Of a stretch of DNA of 64,000 bases, positions 1 to 8,371 are shown one piece after another (positions within the stretch are counted from its first letter, which is position 1; each line of letters opens with the position of its first letter). The stretch comes from Verrucomicrobiota bacterium (lineage in GTDB: Bacteria > Verrucomicrobiota > Verrucomicrobiia > Opitutales > UBA953): the NCBI GenBank assembly GCA_015061905.1, contig SUVQ01000009.1, positions 1 to 64,000 of the forward strand. The letters are read 5' to 3'. The translations under genes were made by a program, and so were the position numbers. The notes beneath the pieces were generated by a model. It made no database searches and was not told the DNA's origin. It was given only the letters and a program-made list of their open reading frames with translations.

Positions 1-18
1 GACAGCGCGAGGTCCCCT

Positions 19-133
19 TCTGGTGATCACAGGTGAGGTGTAACACACGTTCCCATCCCGAACACGCTCGTTAAGCCCTCAACCGCCGATGGTAGTGCAG
101 CCACGCTGCTGTGTGAGAGTAGGTCGTCGCCAG
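19..133 (+). rRNA. rrf: 5S ribosomal RNA
   Basis: The sequence has the standard 5S layout: terminal helix strands CTGGTGA and TCGCCAG at the two ends, the conserved CCCATCCCGAACACG segment at about 52-67, the CCGATGGTA segment near 87-95 and GAGAGTAGGTCG near the 3' end. It is the last gene of an rRNA operon whose 16S and 23S genes would lie before the window. A strong terminator follows directly. The ends are estimated from helix I pairing. Confidence 0.93.
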
Positions 134-140
134 TCTATAC

Positions 141-177
141 GGAGCCCGTTCTTTTAATAAAAAAAAGAACGGGCTCC
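141..177 (+). terminator. Rho-independent terminator of the rRNA operon
   Basis: A 13-bp perfect stem (GGAGCCCGTTCTT with its complement) around an A-rich loop is followed by a T-rich tract. It sits 8 bases after the 5S gene. Confidence 0.9.
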
Positions 178-478
178 TTTCGTTTTTAAGAAAAGACGTG
201 AGGCGAAAAAAAACGTTTCCGGTAAATACGGGATTGCAGACCTCCTTCGGGCACTATCGTTTAAAATCCGGAGTAGCTTCTTCCCAAAATCCCGCGACCA
301 CACGAGCGCTCCTGCAACATAATGTCGCTTTCCGTTGTCGCGCGCAGATTACGCAATTAGTTCGCGGGTGCAAATACTCTCAAAAAAACATGTTCTCGAG
401 GAATGAATCACAGGAACGCGATAAATCTATGGAACAATGTTTTCGTTAAATTGACGAAGCTCGCAATGACTCGTTTCT
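178..478. other. Intergenic stretch with no recognisable gene
   Basis: About 300 bases between the rRNA terminator and the first protein gene. The open frame at 198-449 has no ribosome binding site, no recognisable domain and a composition like non-coding DNA. I see no repeat or RNA structure here. Confidence 0.5.
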
Positions 479-838
479 TTACGGAGCATACCAGGTGAAA
501 TCAAGGCGTCCTTGGGTGAATTTGGCATAGAGCGAAAGAAGGTAGCCTTTTACTTCATATTTGACTATTCCGTGTGGTCCCAATCCTAACCCGATATCGA
601 AAGCAGGTAGTGTATATCTTGTGTTGGGAAACAGTATTTTGTATGGGTCTTTATCTCCATCGGGCCATGTTATGCAGACGGTTAATATTTCGTCGGAGGT
701 ATTTTCAAGTGTCACCGTGTAAAAAATAGAACCTCCTTCTTCGTAGAGTTTTACGGGAGGTTTTATGGGAAGCCATCCAGTAAAAAAAGATAAGCAACTG
801 AAGCAGCAAACAAAAACGAGTAATATTTTGAACTTCAT
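479..838 (-). CDS. Small secreted protein of unknown function
   Basis: This 119-residue protein begins MKFKILLVFVCC and has a hydrophobic stretch to about residue 20, a likely Sec signal peptide. The rest looks like a single beta-rich domain. Its middle (ENTSDEILTV, then a P..RYTLPAFDI segment) resembles residues 70-115 of the membrane protein at 1088-1534, so the two may share a domain. It is the last gene of a minus-strand cluster of small envelope proteins next to the rRNA operon. The gene is AT-rich compared with the housekeeping genes and has no DUS-like word. No function is assigned. Confidence 0.6.
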   Translation of the reverse strand: MKFKILLVFVCCFSCLSFFTGWLPIKPPVKLYEEGGSIFYTVTLENTSDEILTVCITWPDGDKDPYKILFPNTRYTLPAFDIGLGLGPHGIVKYEVKGYLLSLYAKFTQGRLDFTWYAP

Positions 839-898
839 TGTAATAGTTAATTTTCAATGGAAATTTGATTTGTTATGAAAATCTGTGCCCTTCGTTTT

Positions 899-980
899 CT
901 TTAGAAGGGTATTGAAATACGAAATCGTAAACATCAGATTCGAGCATACGATTCGACAAAAACTTGGCGGAATTATCGCA
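899..980 (-). pseudogene. Truncated duplicate of the 5' part of the gene at 2227-2640
   Basis: Positions 922-955 are identical over 34 bases to 2573-2606, and similarity continues on both sides. Read on the minus strand the fragment encodes SAKFLSNRMLESDVYDFVFQ, matching the N-terminus of the 137-residue protein. It has no start codon at the equivalent place (a stop lies just before) and runs into a stop soon after. It is a decayed paralogue, evidence of duplication within this island. Confidence 0.8.
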
Positions 981-1087
981 TTACCTCATCATAAAATACA
1001 CCGAATGTTTTTCTAAAATTAGTTCGCAGAGCTGATAAGCAGAAATAAAGAGGGATTTTGGAAAAGTTTATTTTTGAAACGTAGTTA

Positions 1088-1534
1088 TCAGCCTAGGTCG
1101 GTGTAAGTTAGGCTCCTGGACGTATAATATATTTCGTCATCATCGTGCCAAGTGCGAATCTCAATCTCCCCGACTGCGCCCTGCGCTCGTAGAATAATTT
1201 TTTTATGCTTGAGCCTATCCACACTGAACGTGTAGCTCGAGTATGAAGGAATCAAAAAATGTGAATCAGAATCGGGATCTCCAACAAAGTAGAGTGTACA
1301 GCGAATAGCCTTGTTTAGGGTGTTCCGGAGTGTGATTTCGTCTGCGTCTTGATTTATCCTTACTATCAAGGGAAACGGGAACGCGCATTTTATGAGTGTC
1401 GAAATTGTAACATATGACAGTATAGCTACTGCCAGTCCTGCAAGCAATCCCCACCACTCGAGTATCGGATAGAACAGTACGGAGAAAAACCCAAAAATTC
1501 CCCAAAAAAGCAAATTACGAATGAAATCAATCAT
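1088..1534 (-). CDS. Small membrane protein of unknown function
   Basis: The 148-residue product has two hydrophobic segments at about residues 5-25 and 28-52 (FWGIFGFFSVLFYPILEWWG, then LAGLAVAILSYVTIS). A probably extracytoplasmic or cytoplasmic beta domain of about 95 residues follows. Its NTLNKAIRC to SYTFSVDRL stretch resembles the secreted 119-residue protein downstream. A short stretch of about 210 bases without visible signals separates it from the lipoprotein gene upstream. It contains the only DUS-like word of the island (1377). The family is not recognised. Confidence 0.6.
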   Translation of the reverse strand: MIDFIRNLLFWGIFGFFSVLFYPILEWWGLLAGLAVAILSYVTISTLIKCAFPFPLIVRINQDADEITLRNTLNKAIRCTLYFVGDPDSDSHFLIPSYSSYTFSVDRLKHKKIILRAQGAVGEIEIRTWHDDDEIYYTSRSLTYTDLG

Positions 1535-1746
1535 TATTGTTAAGTTTAGAATTTTTTTACTAATTGATCAAAAAACCGTCGCCGCGAAGATAAAAAAGAG
1601 GCTCCATAAATTTTGAGTCCAAGATCCAGAAAGAATCCCATGACTCCTTTCTGAAAAATAAAAATTTGTCCGCCCTCAACTTTCAGTGCACTTTTTTATT
1701 GAGGCATCACGCCGGTCCCGATTTGCGACTATGTATGCAACGAAAA

Positions 1747-2022
1747 CTACCACCACTCCTTGTTACCCAAGTGATTCGGATTACTCGCTTTCTCGATGTG
1801 ATAGTCCCGTATTGAGTCATCCAATTCCGAGCTTTGGTTCTTAGCGGCGTTTAGGCTCTTCTTGAGATGATTTATTTCCAGCTGTAAACTCTGTTTCTCC
1901 TTACGAGCCTTTTCAAGTTCACACGTCAATTGCTTTTCTCGGGCAATTTCTGTGGGACTACTGCAAGCAGAGCAAGTCAATAAAATCCCTAAAAATAAAA
2001 TAAAACAATTAAACGTTTTCAT
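1747..2022 (-). CDS. Small coiled-coil lipoprotein
   Basis: I start this 91-residue protein at MKTFNCFILF. That ATG overlaps the stop of the upstream gene by one base (TAATG), a typical translational-coupling arrangement, whereas the longer frame would begin inside the neighbour. A lipoprotein signal is visible, with lipobox LTCSAC near residue 19. A heptad-rich, highly charged stretch at about residues 28-65 (EKARKEKQSLQLEINHLKKS) should form a coiled coil. The C-terminus is polar. It pairs with the preceding lipoprotein, which has the same design. Function unknown. Confidence 0.65.
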   Translation of the reverse strand: MKTFNCFILFLGILLTCSACSSPTEIAREKQLTCELEKARKEKQSLQLEINHLKKSLNAAKNQSSELDDSIRDYHIEKASNPNHLGNKEWW

Positions 2023-2249
2023 TAAAATATGAGATCTATGAGAATTGTCCACAGTCCAACGCTTGCCCTCACGCCGTTCTCTTTCTTTACTTTTTCTACC
2101 TCAGTCGTAAGATTCGCTTTTTGAGATTTGAGTTTGCTGACTTCTTGCTTTTCACGGATTAATTCTCGTTCAAGCTGATTGTTAGATTCAACCGTCGCGC
2201 ACCCGACAAGCAGGAGCAACATTCCGCTATTTAGTAGTATTTGTTTCAT
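2022..2249 (-). CDS. Small coiled-coil lipoprotein
   Basis: This 75-residue protein begins MKQILLNSGMLLLLVGCATV. It has a short lipoprotein signal with Cys near residue 17, then a coiled-coil-prone charged region at about residues 25-60 (ERELIREKQEVSKLKSQKAN). Its start lies inside the 3' end of the upstream gene (about 23 bases of overlap) and its stop overlaps the next start by one base. The three genes are therefore almost certainly one transcription and translation unit. It resembles its downstream neighbour in design but not clearly in sequence. Function unknown. Confidence 0.65.
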   Translation of the reverse strand: MKQILLNSGMLLLLVGCATVESNNQLERELIREKQEVSKLKSQKANLTTEVEKVKKENGVRASVGLWTILIDLIF

Positions 2250-2640
2250 TTTTAGATTTTATTTGGTCTCCTATACGTCGATTTTGTTTTGTCTCGAAGG
2301 CGATATTTATGGCTAAAACAAGACAGAGCTCCGGAAAAAATTGTGGAAATATGAACCGGAATGTGTTGTAGATTGCCATGATTCTATAAATGTTTTTTTC
2401 GTTTTCTTGTGAATTTTCAAAGAAAGGAACTATCCCTTTGAACTCTTCGAAACGAAGACCACTTAGGAGTGTGTCATAAGTCTTTTGGATATCCGGATTT
2501 ATATCCTTCCATTTGATCTGAGAGGAAGTTGCCATTTGGCGTATTTTTTCTTCTGAAGGAGATTGAAAAACAAAATCGTAAACATCAGATTCGAGCATAC
2601 GATTCGTCAACAATTTAGCTGAGGTGTTTAGTGTTAGCAT
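2227..2640 (-). CDS. Hypothetical protein, first gene of the lipoprotein cluster
   Basis: A 137-residue protein starting MLTLNTSAKLLTNRM. The N-terminal 85 residues look helical and soluble. A hydrophobic segment at about residues 90-115 (FRFIFPQFFPELCLVLAINI) may be membrane associated, and the C-terminal tail is basic and polar. Its 3' end overlaps the first lipoprotein gene. A decayed second copy of its 5' part lies at 899-980. I recognise no family. The overlapping three-gene arrangement with two lipoproteins suggests an envelope-associated role, which is inference only. Confidence 0.6.
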   Translation of the reverse strand: MLTLNTSAKLLTNRMLESDVYDFVFQSPSEEKIRQMATSSQIKWKDINPDIQKTYDTLLSGLRFEEFKGIVPFFENSQENEKNIYRIMAIYNTFRFIFPQFFPELCLVLAINIAFETKQNRRIGDQIKSKNETNTTK

Positions 2641-3228
2641 AATTAGTGTTCATTGGGTTCTATAATGGAAATAGCTATCAGTGTGGGCGTTTGTTCCCGC
2701 GTCAAAAAGGGTTTGTTTTTGACAAGGAATGAGGTTACAAAAAAAAAACGGATATCAAGAGAAAAGCGGAATTTGGGCGTTTTAGGCGGGAAAGCGGGGC
2801 GATTAAGGCGGCGACCACGAAGTTTTGCGGGAACGCGGGACGGTTCGGGGATCTTTCTGAAATTTTCTTTGCGGAGAGCGATGAGAATGCTACGGAAAAT
2901 TTTGCGTTTCGGCGTCTTGCGCGAGCTTTTTACGCATCTTGAGCGGATGGATTTTGTCGCGAGCGGGAACGTTACTTGGCGAAAGTTTCTTTCCGAAAAA
3001 TCAGTTTTCCCTATCGGAAATGATGGTTGTGCGGACAAAACGCTCAAAACAACTTTCCGTGCTTCCCGTGTTTTCCGTGGCTCAAAAATATCACCGCATG
3101 AACGCCACGGCTCGAAAAACACGTTCCCACCTGACGCCGGCACTTTGCAAATCATTCTTTAGCCAAATCAAAAAAAAAATTAGAAAAAATGCGGGAACGT
3201 GTGCGCTTTTCTTCCAAAAGGAGTTACT
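2641..3228. other. 588-base stretch without a convincing gene
   Basis: Overlapping open frames on both strands (2653-3162 plus, 2643-3155 minus) encode Arg/Lys-rich, low-complexity peptides with no domain and look spurious. The stretch contains four DUS-like words (2828, 2964, 3121, 3191), and the last 40 bases carry the ribosome binding site of the next gene. It may be decayed coding sequence. Confidence 0.5.
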
Positions 3229-3984
3229 ATGAAGAAACGATATATTGGAAGCATCGCTTTTTTCGTTGCCGGATGTTCTTTGGCTTGCGCGGGAACGGTT
3301 ACGGTTGAAACAGCGGAGAAAGATAATCAGGGAACGTATTACGGATTTACGTTGGCTCTTGGAAGCGGCTCGGCGGCACTTACGGATCCGGGGAATATTT
3401 TGGCGGAACATGCCGGAACGTTGGTCTCCCTCGATAGCGTAGATGTGTTGGCGCGCTCAAACGGCTCCTATGAGGAATCTCGCCTCGCGGTTTATTCTTT
3501 CGTCGAAGACGGGAACGTGGGCGATTTTGTCGGGCTGTCCGAAAGTGTATCTTTTTCTCCCGATACAAATTTGAATTTTCAATTTGAAGGCATAGAACTG
3601 GAACTCGGGAAACGTTATCAGTTTTTGTTTGTAGATAAAAACGCGACGGCTACGTTGCTGACAAATTCCGATGAAAGCACGATCCCGCTTCTGACCTTGT
3701 ATCAGCAACATGCCATGCCGTTGGGAATTGCCGTGACGGCGGATCAATACACCGGTTCGATGCTTCCGAGCGGATGGGGAATTTATAAGAGCTCCGGGCT
3801 AAACTCGTGGGAAGGTCATCGCATGCCGGTTGCGTCGGTTACGGTTTCTTCGGTTGAAATTCCGGAGCCGGGAACGTTCGGCGTTCTCGCCGGTGTCGGA
3901 GTGCTTTTGCTTGCGATTTCCCGTCGGCGACGGAGGAAAAATGCTACTTCGGATTCGCGGGAACGCGAGATTTCGCCGTCTTGA
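3229..3984 (+). CDS. PEP-CTERM sorting domain protein
   Basis: I start at MKKRYIGSIA, 5 bases after AAAGGAG, one of the few clear Shine-Dalgarno sequences here. The 251-residue product has a Sec signal peptide (to about residue 24, SLACAG) and a soluble beta-rich body of unknown fold. Its C-terminal signal is VEIPEPGTFGVL followed by a hydrophobic segment and RRRRRK, the tripartite tail recognised by exosortase-type enzymes. Unlike the other two PEP-CTERM proteins here, about 14 residues follow the arginine cluster. That extension contains a DUS-like word and overlaps the convergent thioredoxin-fold gene by 41 bases. Exosortase is not in the window. Confidence 0.85.
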   Translation: MKKRYIGSIAFFVAGCSLACAGTVTVETAEKDNQGTYYGFTLALGSGSAALTDPGNILAEHAGTLVSLDSVDVLARSNGSYEESRLAVYSFVEDGNVGDFVGLSESVSFSPDTNLNFQFEGIELELGKRYQFLFVDKNATATLLTNSDESTIPLLTLYQQHAMPLGIAVTADQYTGSMLPSGWGIYKSSGLNSWEGHRMPVASVTVSSVEIPEPGTFGVLAGVGVLLLAISRRRRRKNATSDSREREISPS

Positions 3985-6151
3985 AGCTCTGATATTTCCC
4001 GGAGTGATTGCGCGCGGAGAAGGCGGCATAAATCGCATTTTCCGTGTCGCCCGCTTCTTCGTAAAGCTCGGAAAGCATGCCAAAATACGCCGCCTGATAC
4101 GGCGTTCCCGCCGCAAGAATATTTCGGCAGGCGAGGATGATCAGCGGGAGATTTTGCGCTCTAAGATTGGGCGATGAGCAGAGCGTCTTCATCTGGTATT
4201 CGGCAACGTATATATTATCCGGATACTTTTTTAGAAGACGTTCACAAATTTTTCCGACTGCGTCAAATTTGCCTTTAGAAAAAGGTTCGCTGATGAGCAA
4301 GTCTGCCGCGGCGATTTCAAGTGTCGGGTGCTTTTCGATTTCCTCCTGCAATTCCGCGATGCGTTCCCGCACTTCGTTAAATTTTGATTGGCGCACGAGA
4401 TTACGTATTTTTGAAATTTCTCCCGACGTGCGGATGAAATTTTTATGTTCTTTCGCCCGGAGGGCAGATGCGCTTTGGTGGTCGTAATCGGTGCGAGTCG
4501 CTTCCTCGAAAATCCATTCCGGCAAATCCTGCTCGGAGCCGGACCAAATCACCTTGCCGTCGCGAAGTGCGGCGACGGCGGGAACGGCGGAAACGTTAAA
4601 AAGTTTTTCCAATGTTTGTCTGTCGGCGTCCGCAGGAAGAACTGCAACGGCATGCGGAGTTTCGTTGCGCGGGAACGTGAGTTCTTTTTGAGCTCTTCCC
4701 GGCGTTTTTTCGACGGCAAGCACAACGATTTGCGCGCCGGGAACGCGTGCCGATTTTTCGTCAAACCACCGTGCCGGACCCCGGCGGAAGAACGAGTTTT
4801 GCGAGGTTTCGGAAAGCGGACCCCAAAAATCGACAAAAAGTATTCCGTTCTGCGGGAGCGTTTCCGGGCATTGTCCGCGAAGCCATTTAAGGGAATTGAA
4901 AAACTTGATTACGTTCCCGGCATCCGGCGTGGTTGAAGCAACTCGCGGCGGATTTTCCGCTGACGGAGCGGACGTTTTCTCGGGCTTGAACATCGCAGAG
5001 AATCCCTCGGGAACGCGTTGCTCTTCTGCGTCCAGTTTGTCGAAAAGGCAGAGCTGTTGAGGATTCTGCGAGAGTTTTTCGCGAAGTTTCCGGAGGCGGG
5101 CATATTCTGCGGAAAGCTCCCACGCGTTTTTTCGCGCGAAGAGCGCGTCGGAATCATCTCCGCGCGCTTCGTAAACATCGGCGATACGCGTGAACAGGAA
5201 ACTGCGTTGCTCCGGCATGTCGCCGCAAAGCGCGAGTGCTCGTTCTAAGCATTCGAGCGCGAGGGCAAGATCTTTCTCTTCGGCGGGAACGTCGTCGGTG
5301 TTTTGAATAAAATTGGCGACGCGCAACTGGCACTGAAAGCTTTCCGGAAATGCGTCTGCGAGGCGACGGAGGCAGGCGTTAAGTTTTCGAAAATCTTCAT
5401 TTTTGAGTGCCTGATAAACGGGGATTTCAAGGGCTTCTATTTTTTGTCGCTCGGGAACGCTGAGGTCGCCGAGGAGTTTTTGAAGTTCCGTTTCTGCGGT
5501 TTCGATTTTCCCTTCGGAAAAAAGCGTTGCAATTTCCTGCACCCGTTTTTGCGCTTCCGAGGCGCGTTCCCGCGGAGATTTCGCAAAATCTGCGGAGAAA
5601 TCCGGACGCGTCATCGCGTTTACAATTTCGGAAGAGAGGCGCATCGGATGCCCTTTCCAGAGCACGTTCCCGTTTTTGACGGCAAATGCAAAAGGAATCC
5701 CGACAACTTTTAGCGGCTTCAGCCACTCGGTTTCCGTGTTCTTTTTAGTGTCAACTGCGATGGTGTAGGTCGGTGGAGTGTTGCGTTTGGCGAGAAAATT
5801 TTTCAGCGTTTTCGGATCTGCACGATCCCGGATATTTACGCCGATGATTTGAACGGGAAGTTTTTTTCGAAGCACGTCCTGATGAATGGCTTCGATGTGC
5901 GGAATCGCCGCTAAGCACGGACCGCACCAGGTTGCCCAAAATTCAAAGATGTAAACCTTGTCTTTTTCCCATCTCGAAACGGGCGCGCCTTGAAGCCATT
6001 CTGCCGGGAGTCCGCTTTCCGGCAACAAAAGCGTTTGCTGCGAGGTCTCGGACGTGCTTGGCGCAGAGGGCACTGTTTGCGTTCCCGCGCCGACGGAAAA
6101 CGCCGTGGCGGCAAAAAGAGAGAATGCAACGAGAAATGTTTTTTGCAACAT
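3944..6151 (-). CDS. Periplasmic TlpA-like protein with tandem thioredoxin folds and helical repeats
   Basis: The 735-residue protein starts with a signal peptide (cleavage near residue 22, FSVGAG). Domain 1 (about residues 48-190) is a TlpA/ResA-type thioredoxin fold with active site WCGPC at 75-79 and a cis-Pro region VVGIPFAF. A TPR-like helical region follows (about 200-400). A second thioredoxin-like domain (about 425-560) keeps the fold signature (ILFVDFWG, then SAVPAVAALRDG), but SETS replaces the Cys pair. The C-terminus is helical repeats again. Domain 1 probably acts on periplasmic disulfides; domain 2 is likely non-catalytic. It follows the ilvB terminator. Confidence 0.8.
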   Translation of the reverse strand: MLQKTFLVAFSLFAATAFSVGAGTQTVPSAPSTSETSQQTLLLPESGLPAEWLQGAPVSRWEKDKVYIFEFWATWCGPCLAAIPHIEAIHQDVLRKKLPVQIIGVNIRDRADPKTLKNFLAKRNTPPTYTIAVDTKKNTETEWLKPLKVVGIPFAFAVKNGNVLWKGHPMRLSSEIVNAMTRPDFSADFAKSPRERASEAQKRVQEIATLFSEGKIETAETELQKLLGDLSVPERQKIEALEIPVYQALKNEDFRKLNACLRRLADAFPESFQCQLRVANFIQNTDDVPAEEKDLALALECLERALALCGDMPEQRSFLFTRIADVYEARGDDSDALFARKNAWELSAEYARLRKLREKLSQNPQQLCLFDKLDAEEQRVPEGFSAMFKPEKTSAPSAENPPRVASTTPDAGNVIKFFNSLKWLRGQCPETLPQNGILFVDFWGPLSETSQNSFFRRGPARWFDEKSARVPGAQIVVLAVEKTPGRAQKELTFPRNETPHAVAVLPADADRQTLEKLFNVSAVPAVAALRDGKVIWSGSEQDLPEWIFEEATRTDYDHQSASALRAKEHKNFIRTSGEISKIRNLVRQSKFNEVRERIAELQEEIEKHPTLEIAAADLLISEPFSKGKFDAVGKICERLLKKYPDNIYVAEYQMKTLCSSPNLRAQNLPLIILACRNILAAGTPYQAAYFGMLSELYEEAGDTENAIYAAFSARNHSGKYQSFKTAKSRVPANPK

Positions 6152-6195
6152 GGGGTAGAAAACAGAAGAGGGTAATGATTTTTTATATACGAAAA

Positions 6196-6236
6196 AAACG
6201 TTCCCGCGCGGATTGTTTTTTTTGCGGGAACGTTTT
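6196..6236. terminator. Terminator made of an inverted DUS-like pair
   Basis: CGTTCCCGC and GCGGGAACG flank a T-rich loop, with A and T runs outside. It lies directly after ilvB on the minus strand and before the next minus-strand gene. Confidence 0.85.
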
Positions 6237-6252
6237 TCGTATTAAACGGAGT

Positions 6253-8115
6253 TTATTCTTTTTTACCCCAAAGCCGTTCAAGGCGGGCAACGGTGCAATC
6301 TCCGCAGGACTCGTTTGTCATGATTTCGAGCGCGGAGCGTCCTGCCGGAAGGAAGGGCAAAACGTGTTCGCCGTAGGGAACGACGACGTCGAGCACGAAG
6401 GGACCCGGCGTGTCGAGCATTTCGCGCATGGCATCGTGCAATTCTTCGCGCTTGATGACGCGGCGACCGTTGACGCCGAAGCCTTTCGCGATGGTTACAA
6501 AATCCGGATAAAGCCCGGGAACGTTATCCGGAGAGCCGATGTTATTGACGTCTCCGAGCAGGGTTTGCCCGCGGTTGGAACCGTAGAAACAGTCTTCCCA
6601 CTGCGCAACCATTCCGAGGAACTGATTGTTCAGAATAACGATTTTGACCGGAAGCTTTTCAACCGACATCGTCGCAAGTTCCTGAATGTTCATGAGAACG
6701 GAGCCGTCGCCGTCCACGTTGACGACGATTTTATCCGGATGGGCGGCGGCGACACCGCAGGCGGCGGGAACGCCGAAGCCCATTGTGCCGGAGCCGAGCG
6801 AGCTGATGAACGTGCGCGGATTTTTAAAGTGATAGTATTGCGGCGTCCACATTTGGTGTTGCCCGACACCCGTGCAGACAATGGCTTCGCCCTTTGTTTC
6901 TTGGTAAAGAGCTTCGATGGCTTCCTGCGGCATGATGTGCGGCGAGCCGTGGCGGTCGTAGCTGAACGGGAACGGATGTTGTTTTTTCCATCCGTCAATG
7001 ATTTTGAACCATTCGGTCAGATCCGGCTTTTTAAAGTTTGTGCGTTCGGCGAGGTCGATTAGGCGTTCGAGCGCGTCGTGAATTTCGCCTTCAATCGGGA
7101 ATTGAACGCGCTTGTTTTTGTTGTGCTCGGCGCGGTCGATGTCGAAATGAACGATGGTCGCGTTCGGCGCAAAGGTTTTGACCGGACCGGTGATGCGGTC
7201 GTCAAAGCGCGCGCCCATCGCAATCAGCAGGTCGGAATGATAAACCGCCCAGTTGCCGGCGACGGTCCCGTGCATGCCGAACCAATAGAGCGATTGCGGA
7301 TCGTCCGGCGGGAACACGCCGAGCCCCATCAGCGTGGATGCGACGGGAACGCCGGTGAGCTTTGCAAATTTGCGGAAAAGCTCCGTCGATTCCGACGAAA
7401 TAATCCCGCCGCCGATGTAGAGCACCGGTTTTTTTGCGGAAGAAATGAGGTCGAGAACGAGCTTGAGCTCGTCGTCCATCGCGTGCTTTTTGCCGGGGAT
7501 TTTTGCCGGAAATTCGTCCATGGATTTCGGGAATTTCGGCGTGAAAAGGGCTTGTTGGACATCTTTCGGAATGTCGATAACGACGGGACCCGGGCGTCCG
7601 CTTGTCGCGATTTTAAAGGCTTTGAACATGATTTCCGGCAGTTCTTCCGCCTTGAGCGCGAGGAAGCTGTGCTTGACGATGGGAAGCGTCATGCCGAAAA
7701 AGTCCGTTTCCTGAAATGCCTGCTTTCCGATGAATTGCGAGAAAACCTGCCCGGTGATGAAGACGACGGGAATGCTGTCCATGAACGCGTCGGCAATCGC
7801 GGTAACGAGATTGGTCGCGCCGGGACCGCTGGTCGCGAAGCACACGCCCGGTTTTCCGGTGGAACGCGCATAGCCGCTTGCCATGAAGCCGCCGCCCTGT
7901 TCGTGGCGGGGGAGGATGATGCGCATTTTTTTCGTTTTGGAAAGTGCCTGGTTCAGTTCGATGGCAGAACCGCCCGGATAGGCAAAAACCGTGTCTACGC
8001 CGAGAAGCTCAAGGCAACGAACGACGACATCTGCGCCGCGCATTTTCGGGCTGTTTTCTGCAGCTCCTGCTTTCAAAAGGGTCGGTTTTCCGGAGTCGGT
8101 TTCAGTTTGGCTCAT
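6253..8115 (-). CDS. ilvB: Acetolactate synthase large (catalytic) subunit
   Basis: This 620-residue ThDP enzyme condenses two pyruvates to acetolactate, or pyruvate with 2-oxobutyrate, at the start of branched-chain amino-acid synthesis. It has the N-terminal ThDP-binding domain with catalytic Glu72 in [12 protein letters not shown], a central FAD-type domain, and the C-terminal ThDP motif from DGDGS to ILNN (about residues 465-495). The length fits the anabolic AHAS large subunit, with a slightly long N-terminus. No ilvN regulatory subunit lies beside it; its upstream neighbour is metX. The 5' third (7350-8115) lacks DUS-like words. Confidence 0.95.
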   Translation of the reverse strand: MSQTETDSGKPTLLKAGAAENSPKMRGADVVVRCLELLGVDTVFAYPGGSAIELNQALSKTKKMRIILPRHEQGGGFMASGYARSTGKPGVCFATSGPGATNLVTAIADAFMDSIPVVFITGQVFSQFIGKQAFQETDFFGMTLPIVKHSFLALKAEELPEIMFKAFKIATSGRPGPVVIDIPKDVQQALFTPKFPKSMDEFPAKIPGKKHAMDDELKLVLDLISSAKKPVLYIGGGIISSESTELFRKFAKLTGVPVASTLMGLGVFPPDDPQSLYWFGMHGTVAGNWAVYHSDLLIAMGARFDDRITGPVKTFAPNATIVHFDIDRAEHNKNKRVQFPIEGEIHDALERLIDLAERTNFKKPDLTEWFKIIDGWKKQHPFPFSYDRHGSPHIMPQEAIEALYQETKGEAIVCTGVGQHQMWTPQYYHFKNPRTFISSLGSGTMGFGVPAACGVAAAHPDKIVVNVDGDGSVLMNIQELATMSVEKLPVKIVILNNQFLGMVAQWEDCFYGSNRGQTLLGDVNNIGSPDNVPGLYPDFVTIAKGFGVNGRRVIKREELHDAMREMLDTPGPFVLDVVVPYGEHVLPFLPAGRSALEIMTNESCGDCTVARLERLWGKKE

Positions 8116-8165
8116 AGCGATTTAGTTCAGTAAAAAACCGAAATTTTAACGCAAAGCGTGCGTTC

Positions 8166-8371
8166 CCGCAAATTGAAATTTGCTGAAGTTTGCTTCAGCA
8201 AAAGTTGAAGTGCAGAACCGCTTAAAAGTTTAACCGGCTTCGCCGGGAGATTTACCTGTTTTTAGTTTTAAAAAAGGATTAGACCCTCGTTTTGCTGGCA
8301 AAACGAATAAACTCTTCTGCACTTAAGCTTTTAAACTAAATTGAAATTTGCCCGAGGCAAATTTCAATTTC
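8166..8371. repeat. Imperfect long hairpin element with GCAAATTGAAATTT ends
   Basis: The element begins GCAAATTGAAATTTGC and ends with its near complement. Inside, AAGTGCAGAA pairs with TTCTGCACTT and a CTTAAAAGTTTAA segment with its complement, making a roughly 200-bp imperfect inverted repeat. It fills the ilvB-metX gap. The element at 14059-14269 has the same ends and general design. Confidence 0.7.

Noticed and set aside
198..449. 83-codon open frame after the rRNA terminator
   Set aside because: No ribosome binding site, no domain and non-coding-like composition; the N-terminus is Arg/Lys-rich without a signal.
2643..3162. Overlapping open frames on both strands, about 170 codons each
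   Set aside because: Both are rich in Arg, Lys and Ser with no recognisable segment, and they cover each other almost exactly, which is typical of GC-rich shadow frames.
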